Shown in pieces: positions 39,078 through 51,000 of a stretch of DNA of 64,000 nucleotides. How positions within the stretch are numbered: position 1 is the first letter of the stretch; every line of letters starts with the position of its first letter. The stretch is from Chionis minor. Lineage: Eukaryota > Chordata > Aves > Charadriiformes > Chionididae. The DNA lies in the NCBI GenBank assembly GCA_013398295.1, contig VZSF01000632.1, positions 250,545 to 314,544 on the forward strand. Direction: 5' to 3'. A program made the translations under genes and the position numbers. The notes beneath the pieces are model-generated. The model had not been told where the DNA came from. It saw only the letters and a program-made list of their open reading frames with translations, and made no database searches.

Positions 39078-42000
39078 NNNNNNNNNNNNNNNNNNNNNNN
39101 NNNNNNNNNNNNNNNNNNNNNNCCCCGTCGGGCGGAGGGGGAGAGGGGCGGGCGGGCTGCGGGGCTTCGCGGCTCCCGCCGGCCGGTAACGGCGCGTAAC
39201 GGCCGCCCTGCGCTGAGGCGAACCGCCGCGGCTCGGCGGTTTGCGGGGGGAAGCGTGTCCAGCGCTGCGGCTGGTAACCGCCGGCGGGAAAGACGGCCCT
39301 TGCTCCGCGGTTTTTCCTTCCCCTCCCCGCCTCCCCCTCGCTGAGTTGGTGGCAGTGCCACCTCAGGCTTGTGGCAAGGGGAAGAGGTGTCGGATCGGCC
39401 ATCCGCGGAGCCACGCCGGGAGGAACTCGGCGTTTAAAATTATACGGGAATGCGGCCGGGGGGGGAAAACACCGAGTCTAACCGTTTGTGGATTGTGTGC
39501 TCTCTGGTTAACGATAAAGGTAATTTCATAGCGTGTGTTTATGGTGCTGAGATTAGCAATGCTGTTATCTCCTTAGCTATCCTTCCTGCCAGGTGCCCTT
39601 TCCGCCTTCAGTTATAAGGGAGAGCCAGGAGCGGGGAGAAGGGATTGGGAACTTGAGGTTTAGGAACGCAGCGTTACAATAGCTGAGCTTCTGGCTCTCC
39701 TGACTTTGGGACAGCAGATAAGGTGACAGCTGTGTCACCCTGCGGGTCACTGTCTACCTGGGCAAATTTACTTTTCTTTCAGAAGTGGGTGCCCCTCCCT
39801 GCTCTCATTCGCTTCTGAAATCTGGGTATAACCCTTCAGGTCGAACCCAAACTGGAACTATACTTTGAGGGTTTCCTAGTTTTGTTAGCTTTTTTCCCAC
39901 TTTGGCTTTATTAATTTGGAACGCCTCTTAAGTGTCTTGATGTTAAATTCTTTAGCCTTTTACAGTCATTTGAAATGGATAGAAAATCCAAAGTTTGCAT
40001 TTCAAAGGTGATGATCGCATGCTGTTCCTGGACAGGTTGAGCAAGTAGTGTAGTTAAGTTTATTTTTTCGTTTAGTTGCTACTCAATGAGTTTTCAGTGG
40101 CTGTTTTAAGAGTTTCTCAGGGTGGTGTGTAGCGGTGATTTGTGGGTTTTTGGTTTTCGGGTTTTTTTATTTTTTAAGTGTTGTAGAGAACCCATTGAAT
40201 ATGAAATCTAAAGGAAACATCAAATTCTTCAATATTTTAAATAAACTTGGTATGCAATTAATCTTTCTCTACAGACAGATTGTGAAGGTTATGTTCTGAA
40301 GGTTGCTGGATTGCCTGTTAATGGCAAGCCACCTTCTCAGACCCTATGTTAAAGGAAGAAGAAGTTCTTTTTTGCTATTCAGTGTCCTAATGGAGCTTAG
40401 CATTACAGCGTACCTGTAGCGCTGCCTGAAACCTGTCTGCCTTCTCCCTTTCCACAGATGGAGGGACCTCGTTAGCTTAGATAGAACAGTTCTCTGTGCT
40501 TCTAGAGATGGCTGGGGTTTAGGTTTGGGCTTCAAGAGCTGTGAGCTGTATTGCCTGTTCTGTGTCTGTGGTCACTGTGTGTAAACTCTGCTCTGGTGCC
40601 TGGGATGCATGGCAGTGACAGTCTGGCTTGTGTGCCTGCCTCTCAGAGGACGTTAACTTTGGACATCTACTTTTAAAAAAACCCAAACCAACAACCCACA
40701 ACTTTGGTAGTCACTTTTATTTTCCTTACAGTCAACTTGTGCTGTTGGTCTTTAAAAATAGATGGTACTTTCTGAAGTGCAGATGTGGTCTCAAACACAG
40801 TATGAAGACAAAAATGTGTCTATACCTCTGTGGAAATGGAAAAAATTGTCTCATTTTTTTCTTTTTTCCCCCTCTCCCTCCCACCCTCGAGACTGATTGA
40901 GCTTGAGTATTGAGGGTGACTAGGAAGAGTTTGTTTGACAAATCTTTCAGCTAATCTAGAGTTATTCAATCTGACGGATCAGCTCTGGGATATTTAGTAT
41001 TCTGAATACCTGATCTGGATAATAACGGTTGATCTCATGCGGCATTTAAAAAATACCCACTATGCTGTATATACTGATAAGACATGCTGTCTGTTAAAGC
41101 CTAGGCTATTGATGAAGATGTATTCATAAACGCTTGTCCAAACTGAAATAAAAACTTTGGTTTACTATATATATACGTGACACACTTCTCGGGTGTGAAG
41201 ACAAGGTCTCATCTCAATCCACAAGTCCTCCATGCATAACACATCTAAAACTGCTGCTGTTTCATAGAACAGACCTGCTGCAGTCTTAGAGTGAATATGA
41301 GGATTATAGAGGATTTCCTGAGACACCTTTCATATGAGGCAGCATAAAACTGCATCTTGTAAGAAGCATTGTAATTTATATCCGTAGCCTTATCCCCGTG
41401 TACAAAGTGATGCTCCAGAATAAAAAACATTGCTGAAGTCAAATAAAGCTCCTCTTCTCTTCTTCCTAGAGAAGATGCTGCTAACAAAAGCTGTCAAACA
41501 AAAACTGAATGCATTCCAAGAGTAAATTTATGCAAAATGCTGATTTACTCGCATCGTGGAGTCCTTCAGCTCAACTGGGGTACCTCAACATTTAAATTGG
41601 TGCCAAATGCTGTGGCTAGGAAAAAAGCAAACCAGCACAAAAACTGGATGCCAAAATATGACTATAAAGCAAAGGAAACGATCCATTAGTTAACCTCTAA
41701 GAATAGCTATGGCTTTCCAATGTTTAAAAATAACCAGGGGGAGAAGTCATTTGACTGAAATAATCTGAAGTCAGTGAGCAGCCTTGTTTCCCTGTATTGT
41801 GGTGCTGGACACAACAAGGGAAAGGGTGCAAAGTCTGGCCAAAGCAGATCTTCTCTTAAGGTATGATTACTAAGAGAAGATGGAAGAGTTAGGCTTCTCC
41901 CTTGCAGAAGCTGAAATAAATCTGGAAAGAGTCTTGCAATCCTGACTGTTGTGACTTTTATAAAAACTTTCAAAATCTGAAAGGAGGACGAGAGGAAAAA

Positions 42001-45000
42001 GAAAAACAAAAAGGCATAGAAAATGTTTGGCCTCTGTCTGTTCTTTTAAGTAAAGGCATTGTCTCTTCAGAGGAAGAGGAACTCCACTGCTTACATCGCC
42101 AGCTCTGTTTGATATAGATGCATTTGCATCAGTTCAAGACTTCTCAAGCTAGGTTAGGTAAGACCAAAAAGGAGAAGATCAATGCTGTTTTATCACTGTG
42201 TAGTAGATTAAATGTATCAAGTATTGATGTTATATTCCTCAGAAATAGGTGTGAGGGGAAAAAAAAGGGAGGGAGAGGCAAGTCAGTTATTTCTAGCTCG
42301 AGTATTACTCATTGTTGTCTGATAGCACTAACATCCAGCAATGAATATTTGCATGCATCTTCTAGGAAGTATGTTTGTGCAGTTGATTTTAAAATACATT
42401 TAATGCTACAACGTATGCAGTGGTTTCTCTTGATAAAGTCAACAACTCTAGATACAGGCTTGAGTGCTCCTGCACTAATCCTCATCTATTTCTTTGGCAT
42501 GCTGAGAACAAATTAAAGCTCTGATCCAACTATAATTATCCCCTCTGCTCCTTTTCATTTATCTTTGCTGAGTTACTTCACTGCTTTCCCGATTGGTTCT
42601 CCATTTCTTCCTTGTGCTAGCACTGTGGTGGTGCAATAAGAAGCACTGGGGCAGGAATCAGGTGAAGGGATTAAGGAGATGCTCAAGCCAGCCCTGGGGG
42701 GAGAGGTGACTGAGGCGGCAGTGTTTCCAAATCCAGTTAGAGATTGGCCAGAAATACTGTTATCTTCTGCCCAGAACTTCTCTGTTTGAAGAGATGATCT
42801 CATGATACTGGGGATTAAGCAGCATTATCTGGTAAAACAGCTTCTCTGTCAGCACCACACGTCAGGATCTTCAATTTTTCTAGTGCCGCTTGTCCAGGGG
42901 TCGGTGTCAGGAGCTTGATATCTGAATGTATCTAAGGTAAAAATATAAAATAAAGATAACTTAGGAATACCCTGGGAATATACCTGAGCAACCTGGTCTA
43001 GTGGAAGGTGTCCCTGGCCATGGCAGGGAGGTTGGAACTAGATGATCTTTAAGATCCCTTCCAACTCTAACCATTCTATGAGTCCAGAAATCTTTGATTC
43101 TCTGAATTCACATTATGGCCCTGCCAACAGCCTGTGTTAGCACATCTGAAGGAGCAGCCCTACTTGCTCACAAACACAGGAGTGGTTGGCAGAAGAAGAT
43201 GTGTTCCTCAAACCAGCACTTTGGCCAAAGTCCCTTTGTCCTCCAACTGTGAAAAAGCCAATTTTAAAATGACTGCACTATTTTGCTTCTGCACTACAGT
43301 AGCATTATTTTCATAGGATGCAGTCTTATTTGCCAGAGTGAATTCTGCCCTACATTCTTATTTTCAGCTGTTCAGGCTTATTTTTCACTGGTGCATTGAT
43401 TTATGTTCTATAGTTGCACCAGCTGTATGTCTTGTTTTGTAGTATAAATACTGAGCAGAGAAATATCCTTTGTTGTTTCTTTTTTTTTTATTTATTGTGA
43501 CTGTGATGGAAATGCAGTCTTCCTCTGTCCCAGTCTTTCTATTCAAGAATCTTTTTATTGGTCTTGACATTGCCCAAAACTCAAAGGTTGTTCTAGTTCT
43601 TTCCCAGTTAAGAGGCATGATAAATACCTCATTTCAAGATGCAATTGGGCATCAATGTTTGAAGTAGAAATTCAAGAACATGTCAGACTGACTTTTGATG
43701 AGATTTTCTTCTAAATTAATTCCACTTTTTGAAGATTAATGTCTCCAAGCAGTCCTTTTTTTTTTTTTTTTTAATCAAGCTACCTAAAGCACTTTCTAGG
43801 TTTAAACCTGCTGTTTACAGTCAGGTTTGAATAGTATGACAGTGCCAACTTAGAAAACTGGAATTTCAACTGAGATGGCAAGCTCTGCATCTGATACTGG
43901 TTCTGTGGGAAAGACAGACATGTTAAAGAAATAGGTTTAGAAAACAAAATGCTACTTAAACTTCAGAAGGATTTCAGTGCTTTTCTGAAAAATTTCAGTA
44001 ATTTGTCTCTTCATGTTGTGACATGTGGCATCCTCAGGTCTTAGGATTTTTAACAAAATAAACATTCTTCTGACCCAGATGATTCTAGCAACTGCCAACA
44101 GGTTCCCAAGTAAAGCAAGAAGTGTGAATTTTAATCTAATATCTCAGTAATAGGTGCTGTCTGGAGATGCATCTCTTAACATGGATTTTGGTTGATGCTA
44201 GATGACTTACACTGTCTCTGTCTACATAAAATAAAATTAAAGCCTGTAACTTTATGCTAATGAGTTCTGCGATTATCTTTTCAGATGTAATTACAAGTGG
44301 TTCATTTGGCTTGTGTGTATACTGAGGGTGTTTAATCTGTCAGCTGAGCATCTGGAGATCGGAGTTTATTAGTAATGTAGGCAAAACAGTGGAAAGGTTT
44401 TTTTTGGTGTTAATGTATTGGTAGACTAGTAATGTGGCCTTATTTGGATGTGTCTTTAAAAAGAAAAGTAGTGTTGGAAGTCTCGTGCCAAGCTAGTTAT
44501 CCCTTTCTCCTTGCTACATTGCATCTGTATAGAACTGTAATGGAGAATGTTACCATCTCCTGAAACAACTTGTGTGAGCTAAGGAGCGAGTGGCTTTATT
44601 ACTTTTACTGGTTTTAAACTCTGTTTTGACAGATTACTGTTGGAAACTCTTTCTGTGATCCATGCTGATTCCCTCTGTTGCATTTGTGTTGTTTTTACCA
44701 ACTTCTATTTGTTATAAGTCAGTAGAAGCAGAATTGTCGTTTGATACATCTTTACCATTTATGAAAATCTGTTTGTTTCATTCTGCTTCCTGCTAGCTTA
44801 ATGACCAGTGTCATGTAACAAGTTTTGATAAGTACTAATCAAGCTATTTGACATTTAGGCTTGTCCATATTCTTCTTTGCACATTCTGTCATCTTGTTTC
44901 TGCATGAAGTGACTTCGTGTTGTTAAAATAAATAAAGATGTATGCAGCTCATGGTAGAGGAGAACTTCTGTCTGTCTGGGCTTCTGTGCCTTGAAAGATG

Positions 45001-48000
45001 CATGCCTCCTTTATCAGTTTCGTGGCATTACTATAGAAGTATTTGGTTTTTTCATTTCATATTAATTAATTACAACATGAGACTAGTGAGTTTTATACCT
45101 TTTATTAACTTATGTATTAGTATATTTTCATGCCTTACACGTTTATATGCAAAAATACTTTGTTTTTATTATAGTTTATTACCTTTTAACAACCTATTTA
45201 TTTAGAGAACCATGTGTTTCTGCAAGGTCGTTTTTATCCTTTCATAACAAAATCAACCCTGCTAAAACTTACTGTAAATTGGACCCTAGCAAGAGGAACC
45301 TTTTTGAAAGGTGTGAAGATGGTCACCTGTAAAAGCTCATTGTACCTTTCTAATGTGTTGGGGAGGAAATCTAAGGAGGAAAAGAACCCTTTCAAAAGGA
45401 AGCAGCTGGCTTTAAAAATGTTAGTGTATTGAATAAAACTAGAATTTTTGACTGTGCTGGCAAGGCTACTATTCGACTTGCTTAAATCAAAAGGCATTCT
45501 AAACTTAAAGGAAGCGATATTTTGATATCTGAGTTTGTATTCTTTTCAGTGTCAAGTAAAATAAGCTTTCAGGAAGCAACTTACATTCATAGTGAAAACT
45601 GCTACTCGCTGCCTCCAAATTTAAAAGTTGGAAAGGGGAGATGAGGAGTGGTCCTGGATACAGGTGAGCTAAGTCTTGGTGTGAATTCAAGTCCTTCCTT
45701 CTGCAGCAGATTCTGGAGCCCTGTCTTGTAAGCATGATAAGTTAGATACTTCCCTCAGTTATTGGAAATACGGTGCTTTGACCCTGCTTCTTGATCTCCT
45801 GGAGAGTGTTTTGTTGTGCATATTTATATGATCTGACTTATTGAGTGGGTGTTTACATTCAGAGGTTTTGGCATCTGATTCCTTCACACAATTTGCATAT
45901 GTACAGATGCTGTGAGAAGATGAGACAGCTTTCAGCTCTGATACCTTTGAGGGAAAAAACAGAGAGAAGCTAAGCAAATGAAGGTAAAACAGTCTGACTT
46001 GTAGTGTAGTGGGCACAAGGGCACGTAGTAATTCTGGAGCAGTGCTACAGTAGTGGTTGGAGGGATGAGGTGTGAGGCTTGATTTGTAAGCAGGGGAAGG
46101 AAAGCCCAAGGGCTGCTAATTGAACCGTTCTCCCTAGAGTTGTGACCTCTCTGAAGCACAGTCAAATAACAGCAGATCAAATACAGTCCCGTGCAGCCAC
46201 CTAGTAGATCAGTGTGCTTTTCAAGGTGTGTAGTTGTGGGTATCCTCTAGCTGGTAGCTCTGGGCATTAGTCTAGAGAGTGCATGTAGTGATAAAATACA
46301 AAATCACCTAGGTTGGAAGAGACTTTTAAGATCATCAAGTCCAGCCATAACCCTAAAACTGCATAAACCACCACTAAACCATGTCCCTCAGCACCATGTC
46401 TACCCATCTCTTAAATACCTCTAGGGATCCCACCTTCTTGTAGATGGGCATCGTATTTGCTAACCTCCAACGAACTGGGACCTCCTTGGTTAGCCAGGAC
46501 TGGTCGTCTTCCCCACTGGCTAGTCTTTCAGCACATGGGGATGGCCTGCTCCTGAGCCTTTAAGATTTCCTTCTTGAAGAATGTCTAGCCTTCCTGGACT
46601 CCTTTGTCCTTCAGGACTGCCTCCCAAGGGGCTCTGTCAACCGTGCTCTTAAGATGCCTGAAGTTTGCCCTCTGAAATCCAAGGTAGCAGTTCTGCTGAC
46701 CTCCCTCCTTACTTCTCCAAGAATCAAAAACTCTTACCATTTTGTGATTGCTATACCCAAGACAGCCTCCAACCATCACATCACCCACCAGTTCTTCTCT
46801 CTTCAGAAACAACAGGTCCAGCAGGGTACCTTTCCTGGGTGTCTCCTCACCAGCTGTGTCAGGAAGTTCTCTTCCTTGCACTCCAGGAATCTCCTAGACT
46901 CTTTCCTCTCTGTTGTATTGTATCTCCAGCAGACACCTGCTAAGTTGAAGTCCCCCATGAGAACACGGGCTAGCAATTGTGAGACTTCTCCCAGCTGCTC
47001 ACAGAATATTTTATATGCCTTTTCATCCTGGTTGGGTGGTCTATAAGACTCCCACCATGATATCTGCCTTATTGGCCTTCCCCCTGATTCTTACCCATAA
47101 ACACTGAACCCTATTATCACCATTATTAAGCTTTAGACAATCAAAACACTCCCTAACATACAGGGCTACCCTGCCACTGCTCCTTTGTTGCCGATCCCTT
47201 CTGAAGAGTTTGTAGCCATCCATTGCAGCAGTCCTTTTGTGTGAGTCATCCCACCATGTTTCCCTGATGGTAGCTACATCAGTTTTCCTGCTGCACAATG
47301 GCTTCCAGCTCCTCCTGTTTGTTGCCTGTGCTGCATGCACTGGTGTAGTATCACTTCAGTTGGGCTGAAGTGCTGAAGTATTGTGCTACCTTTTTACTGG
47401 GAGATGCACTAATTCTGATGCGACCATTCTCATGTGCTTCTGTGATGGTTTCTAACACATCAATAACCCTTGTATCTTTGCTGCCACATGGATTTCCATC
47501 CCCTGCCTCCACTGAGGCAGCAAACCAAAGGACCCTGCTAGTAAAAACGTACTTCAAACACTGATGTGCTGCCCCCAGGCTTATTTCTAGTGAGCCCGGT
47601 TTTACCCTTTTCACTTTCAGATTTAGATAGCAACTCATCATGCAAGAACTTGAGAGAGCAAGCAGAAGACAGAAATAAACAGCTGTTGGGAGTTAGGCTT
47701 TTACAGCTTACAACTCCTAGGTGGCTATCTCGGAAAGTTCCGTAAGCTGCCCACTGACACGGAGTTTAACTACATTTAAGCAATCTTCCCCAGTCATGCT
47801 TGAAGGGAAAGCCCTATGTTTGGTAGTATATTAATTTTCTTTAAATTTATTACTCCCCTTCCTTCACCACATCCATATCCATCCCAATACTCATTATGTA
47901 TTTTAATATGCAGATATTCCAAGATAATCAAATATCTTTAAAGAGCTGTGTTACGTCATCTTTTTCTTCCTGAGAGTGTCAATATTCCTATCTGATAATT

Positions 48001-51000
48001 AAGTCATCTCAAATTCAAATCTCAGTGCTGTTTTATTAGAATAGAAAGCAGAACAAGAACACCTCAAGTACTGTCGCACCTGTATCATAAAGAAGAAATA
48101 CTAATTAAGCTACTCAAGGTTAAAAAAACCCCACAACAAAAACCAAAAACCTGAGCAAAACCCAAAAGTATAAACACCCACAGTTTAGGTAACAATAAAG
48201 GAAAATGTCCGCTAGTCAGAATATGAATCTAAGAGTATTCCAAGTATTAGATTTCAAGAACAGAGGCTGGAACAGGCTGCCAGAGAGGTGGTAGATGCCC
48301 CATCCCTGGAAAGATACAACGTTAAGTTGGAGAGAGCTCTGAGCAACCTGGTCTAGTTGAAGATGTTCCTGCTCGTTGCAGGAGGGTTGAACTAGATGAC
48401 CTTTAAAGGTCCCTTCCAACCCAAACCATTTTTTGATTCTAGATTCAAATCAATAGACTTAACCATTGAATCAGACCATGAGAATGAAAAGCCTGGAGGC
48501 CCAGACAAAACAGCATACACAGAAGAATGTTAGTAAAACATTAATAGATGTTTGACTTTGGTTTTCTGTTTTGCTAGGGCACTAACTCTGCATGACTTAC
48601 ACAGCCACTTCATCAGTGATTACACAACATAAGCATTACACATACCCAAGACTGAAACTTGACTTTACCATTTGTATTCATGTGACAGGAAAGGAGTGGA
48701 GGGACAGAAGAAAATAAGTAAATGCAAACGTTTACACAGAATAAGCCAACAGTGATTCTGATACTTTCTTACTGGCTGACTGACAGATGTTCCTTGGGGA
48801 CAGTGGAAGATTAGCAAATGTGGGGTCAGTGGAGGTTAGCAAACGTAACACCCATCTACAAGAAGGGCTGGAAGAAGGATCTGGGGAGCTACAGGACTGT
48901 CAGTCTGACCTCGGTGCCAGGGAAGATTATGGAGCAGATCATCTTGAGTGGCATTATGCAGCACATGCAGGACGACCAGGTGACCATGCCTGGTCAGCAT
49001 GGGTTCGTGAAAGGCAGGTCCTGCTTGACTAGCCTGATCTCCTTCTATGGCAAAGTGACCTGCTTGGTGGATGAGGGAAAGGCTGTCGATGTTGTCTACC
49101 TAGACTTTGGTAAAGCCTTCGACACCATTTCCCACAGGATTCTCCTGGAGAAACTGTCTGCTCATGGCTTGGATGGGTGTATGCTTTGCTGGGTAAAAAA
49201 CTGGCTGGAAGACCAGGCCCAAAGAGTGGTGGTGAATAGAGTTAAATCCAGTTGGCAGCTTGTCACGAGTGGTGTTCCCCAGGGCTTGGTATTGGGGCCA
49301 GTTATCTTCAATATCTTTATCAACAACCTGGATGAGGGGATCAAGTGCACCCTCAGTAAGTTTGCAGATGACACCGAGTTGGCTGGGATTGTTGATCTGC
49401 TTGAGGGTAGGAGGGAACTCTCAACAGAGGTATCTGCACAGGCAGCATCAATGGGTCAAGGCCAATGGTATGAAGTTCAGCAAGGCCAAGTGCCGGGTCC
49501 TGCACTTGGGTCACAACAAGTCCCATGCAGTGCTACAGGCTTGGGGAAGAGTAGCTGGAAAGCTGCCTGGCAAAAAAGGACTTGGGGGTGTTGGTTGCCA
49601 GCCAGCTGAATAGGAGTCAGCAGTGTGGCCAAGAAGGTCAACAGCATCCTGGCTTGTGTCAGGAATTGCATGGCGAGCAGTACTAGGGACACAATCATCC
49701 CGCTGTAATCAGCACTGGTGAGGCCCCAGCTTGAATGCTGTGTTCAGTTTTGGGCCCCTCATTACAAGAAAGACATTGAGGTGCTGAAGCGTGTCCAGAG
49801 AAGGACAATGAAGCTGGTGAAGTGTCTAGAGAACAAGTCTTATGAGGAGCAGCTGAGGGAACTGGGGTTGTTTAGCCTGGAGAAAAGAAGGCCAAGGGGA
49901 GACCTTATCCTGACAACTACCTGAAAGAAGGTTGGGTGGGTGTTCATCTCTTCTCCCAAGTAAGAGGTGACAGGACAAGAGGAAATGTACTCATGCTACA
50001 CCAGGGGAGGTGCAGATTGGATATTAGGAAAAATTTCTCCACCAAAAAGGTTGTCAAGCATTGGAATAGGCTGCCCAGGGAAGTGGTGGAGTTGACACCC
50101 CTGGAGATATTTAAGAGATGGGNCTGACAACTACCTGAAAGAAGGTTGGGTGGGTGTTCATCTCTTCTCCCAAGTAAGAGGTGACAGGACAAGAGGAAAT
50201 GTACTCATGCTACACCAGGGGAGGTGCAGATTGGATATTAGGAAAAATTTCTCCACCAAAAAGGTTGTCAAGCATTGGAATAGGCTGCCCAGGGAAGTGG
50301 TGGAGTTGACACCCCTGGAGATATTTAAGAGATGGGTAGACATGGTGCTGAGGGACATGGTTTAGTGGTGGTTTATGCAGTTTTAGGTGTATGGCTGGAC
50401 TTGATCTTAAAGTTCTTTTCCAACCTAAACAATTCTATGCTTCTGTGACTTAGAAGTAGGTAAAGCTATGTACGTGATAGCAAGCACATAAACTTTATAA
50501 GTATTTACACTATGTACCAGTTTAATTGACTCAGGGCGTCTTGCTGGAACAAGTTCTGTTTGAAACATTTGCCATTGTGATTGTCTTTCTACCGTGTTGT
50601 GGTTTAACCCCAGCTGGCAGCTAGGACCATGCAGCCATTCACTGACACCCCCACCCCCTTCACCGGTAGGGCAGGGAGAAGAAGGAGGAAAAAAACCTTG
50701 TGGGTTGAGATAAATACAGTTGAATAGCACAGTAATGGAAGAGAAAATAATAATAAAGGCAAAAGATTATACAAAATAAAGTGATGCAGTGCAGTTGCTC
50801 TCGCCACCCAGCAATCGATTGTTCAACCTGTCCTGAGCAGTGATCGCAGATTCCTGCCCCTTGGCCAACCCCCATTTTTATACTGGGCATGTCGTCTATG
50901 GTATGGCATATTCCTATGTCCAGCTTGTCCTGTCCGTGCTCTCTCTCAGCTTCTAAGGGAAGCTGAAAAAGTCCATGACTTGATATAAACAGTACTTAGC

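Larger units (their letters stand above)
38200..39470. promoter_or_regulatory. CpG island covering BPNT2 promoter and exon 1
   Basis: GC content rises sharply from the AT-rich flank at about 38.2 kb and falls again near 39.47 kb, with dense CG dinucleotides throughout. GC boxes are visible at 38293-38300 (gggcggg), inside an 18-bp tandem pair at 38489-38524 and around 38560 (ccgccccc). I see no TATA box just upstream of the ATG, so initiation is probably dispersed, as in housekeeping promoters. The island is interrupted by both exon-1 gaps, typical for GC-rich avian promoters that sequence poorly. Confidence 0.88.

Noticed and set aside
49910..50336. Biological tandem duplication within CR1
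   Set aside because: Copies are identical and separated by exactly one N; an assembly overlap is simpler.
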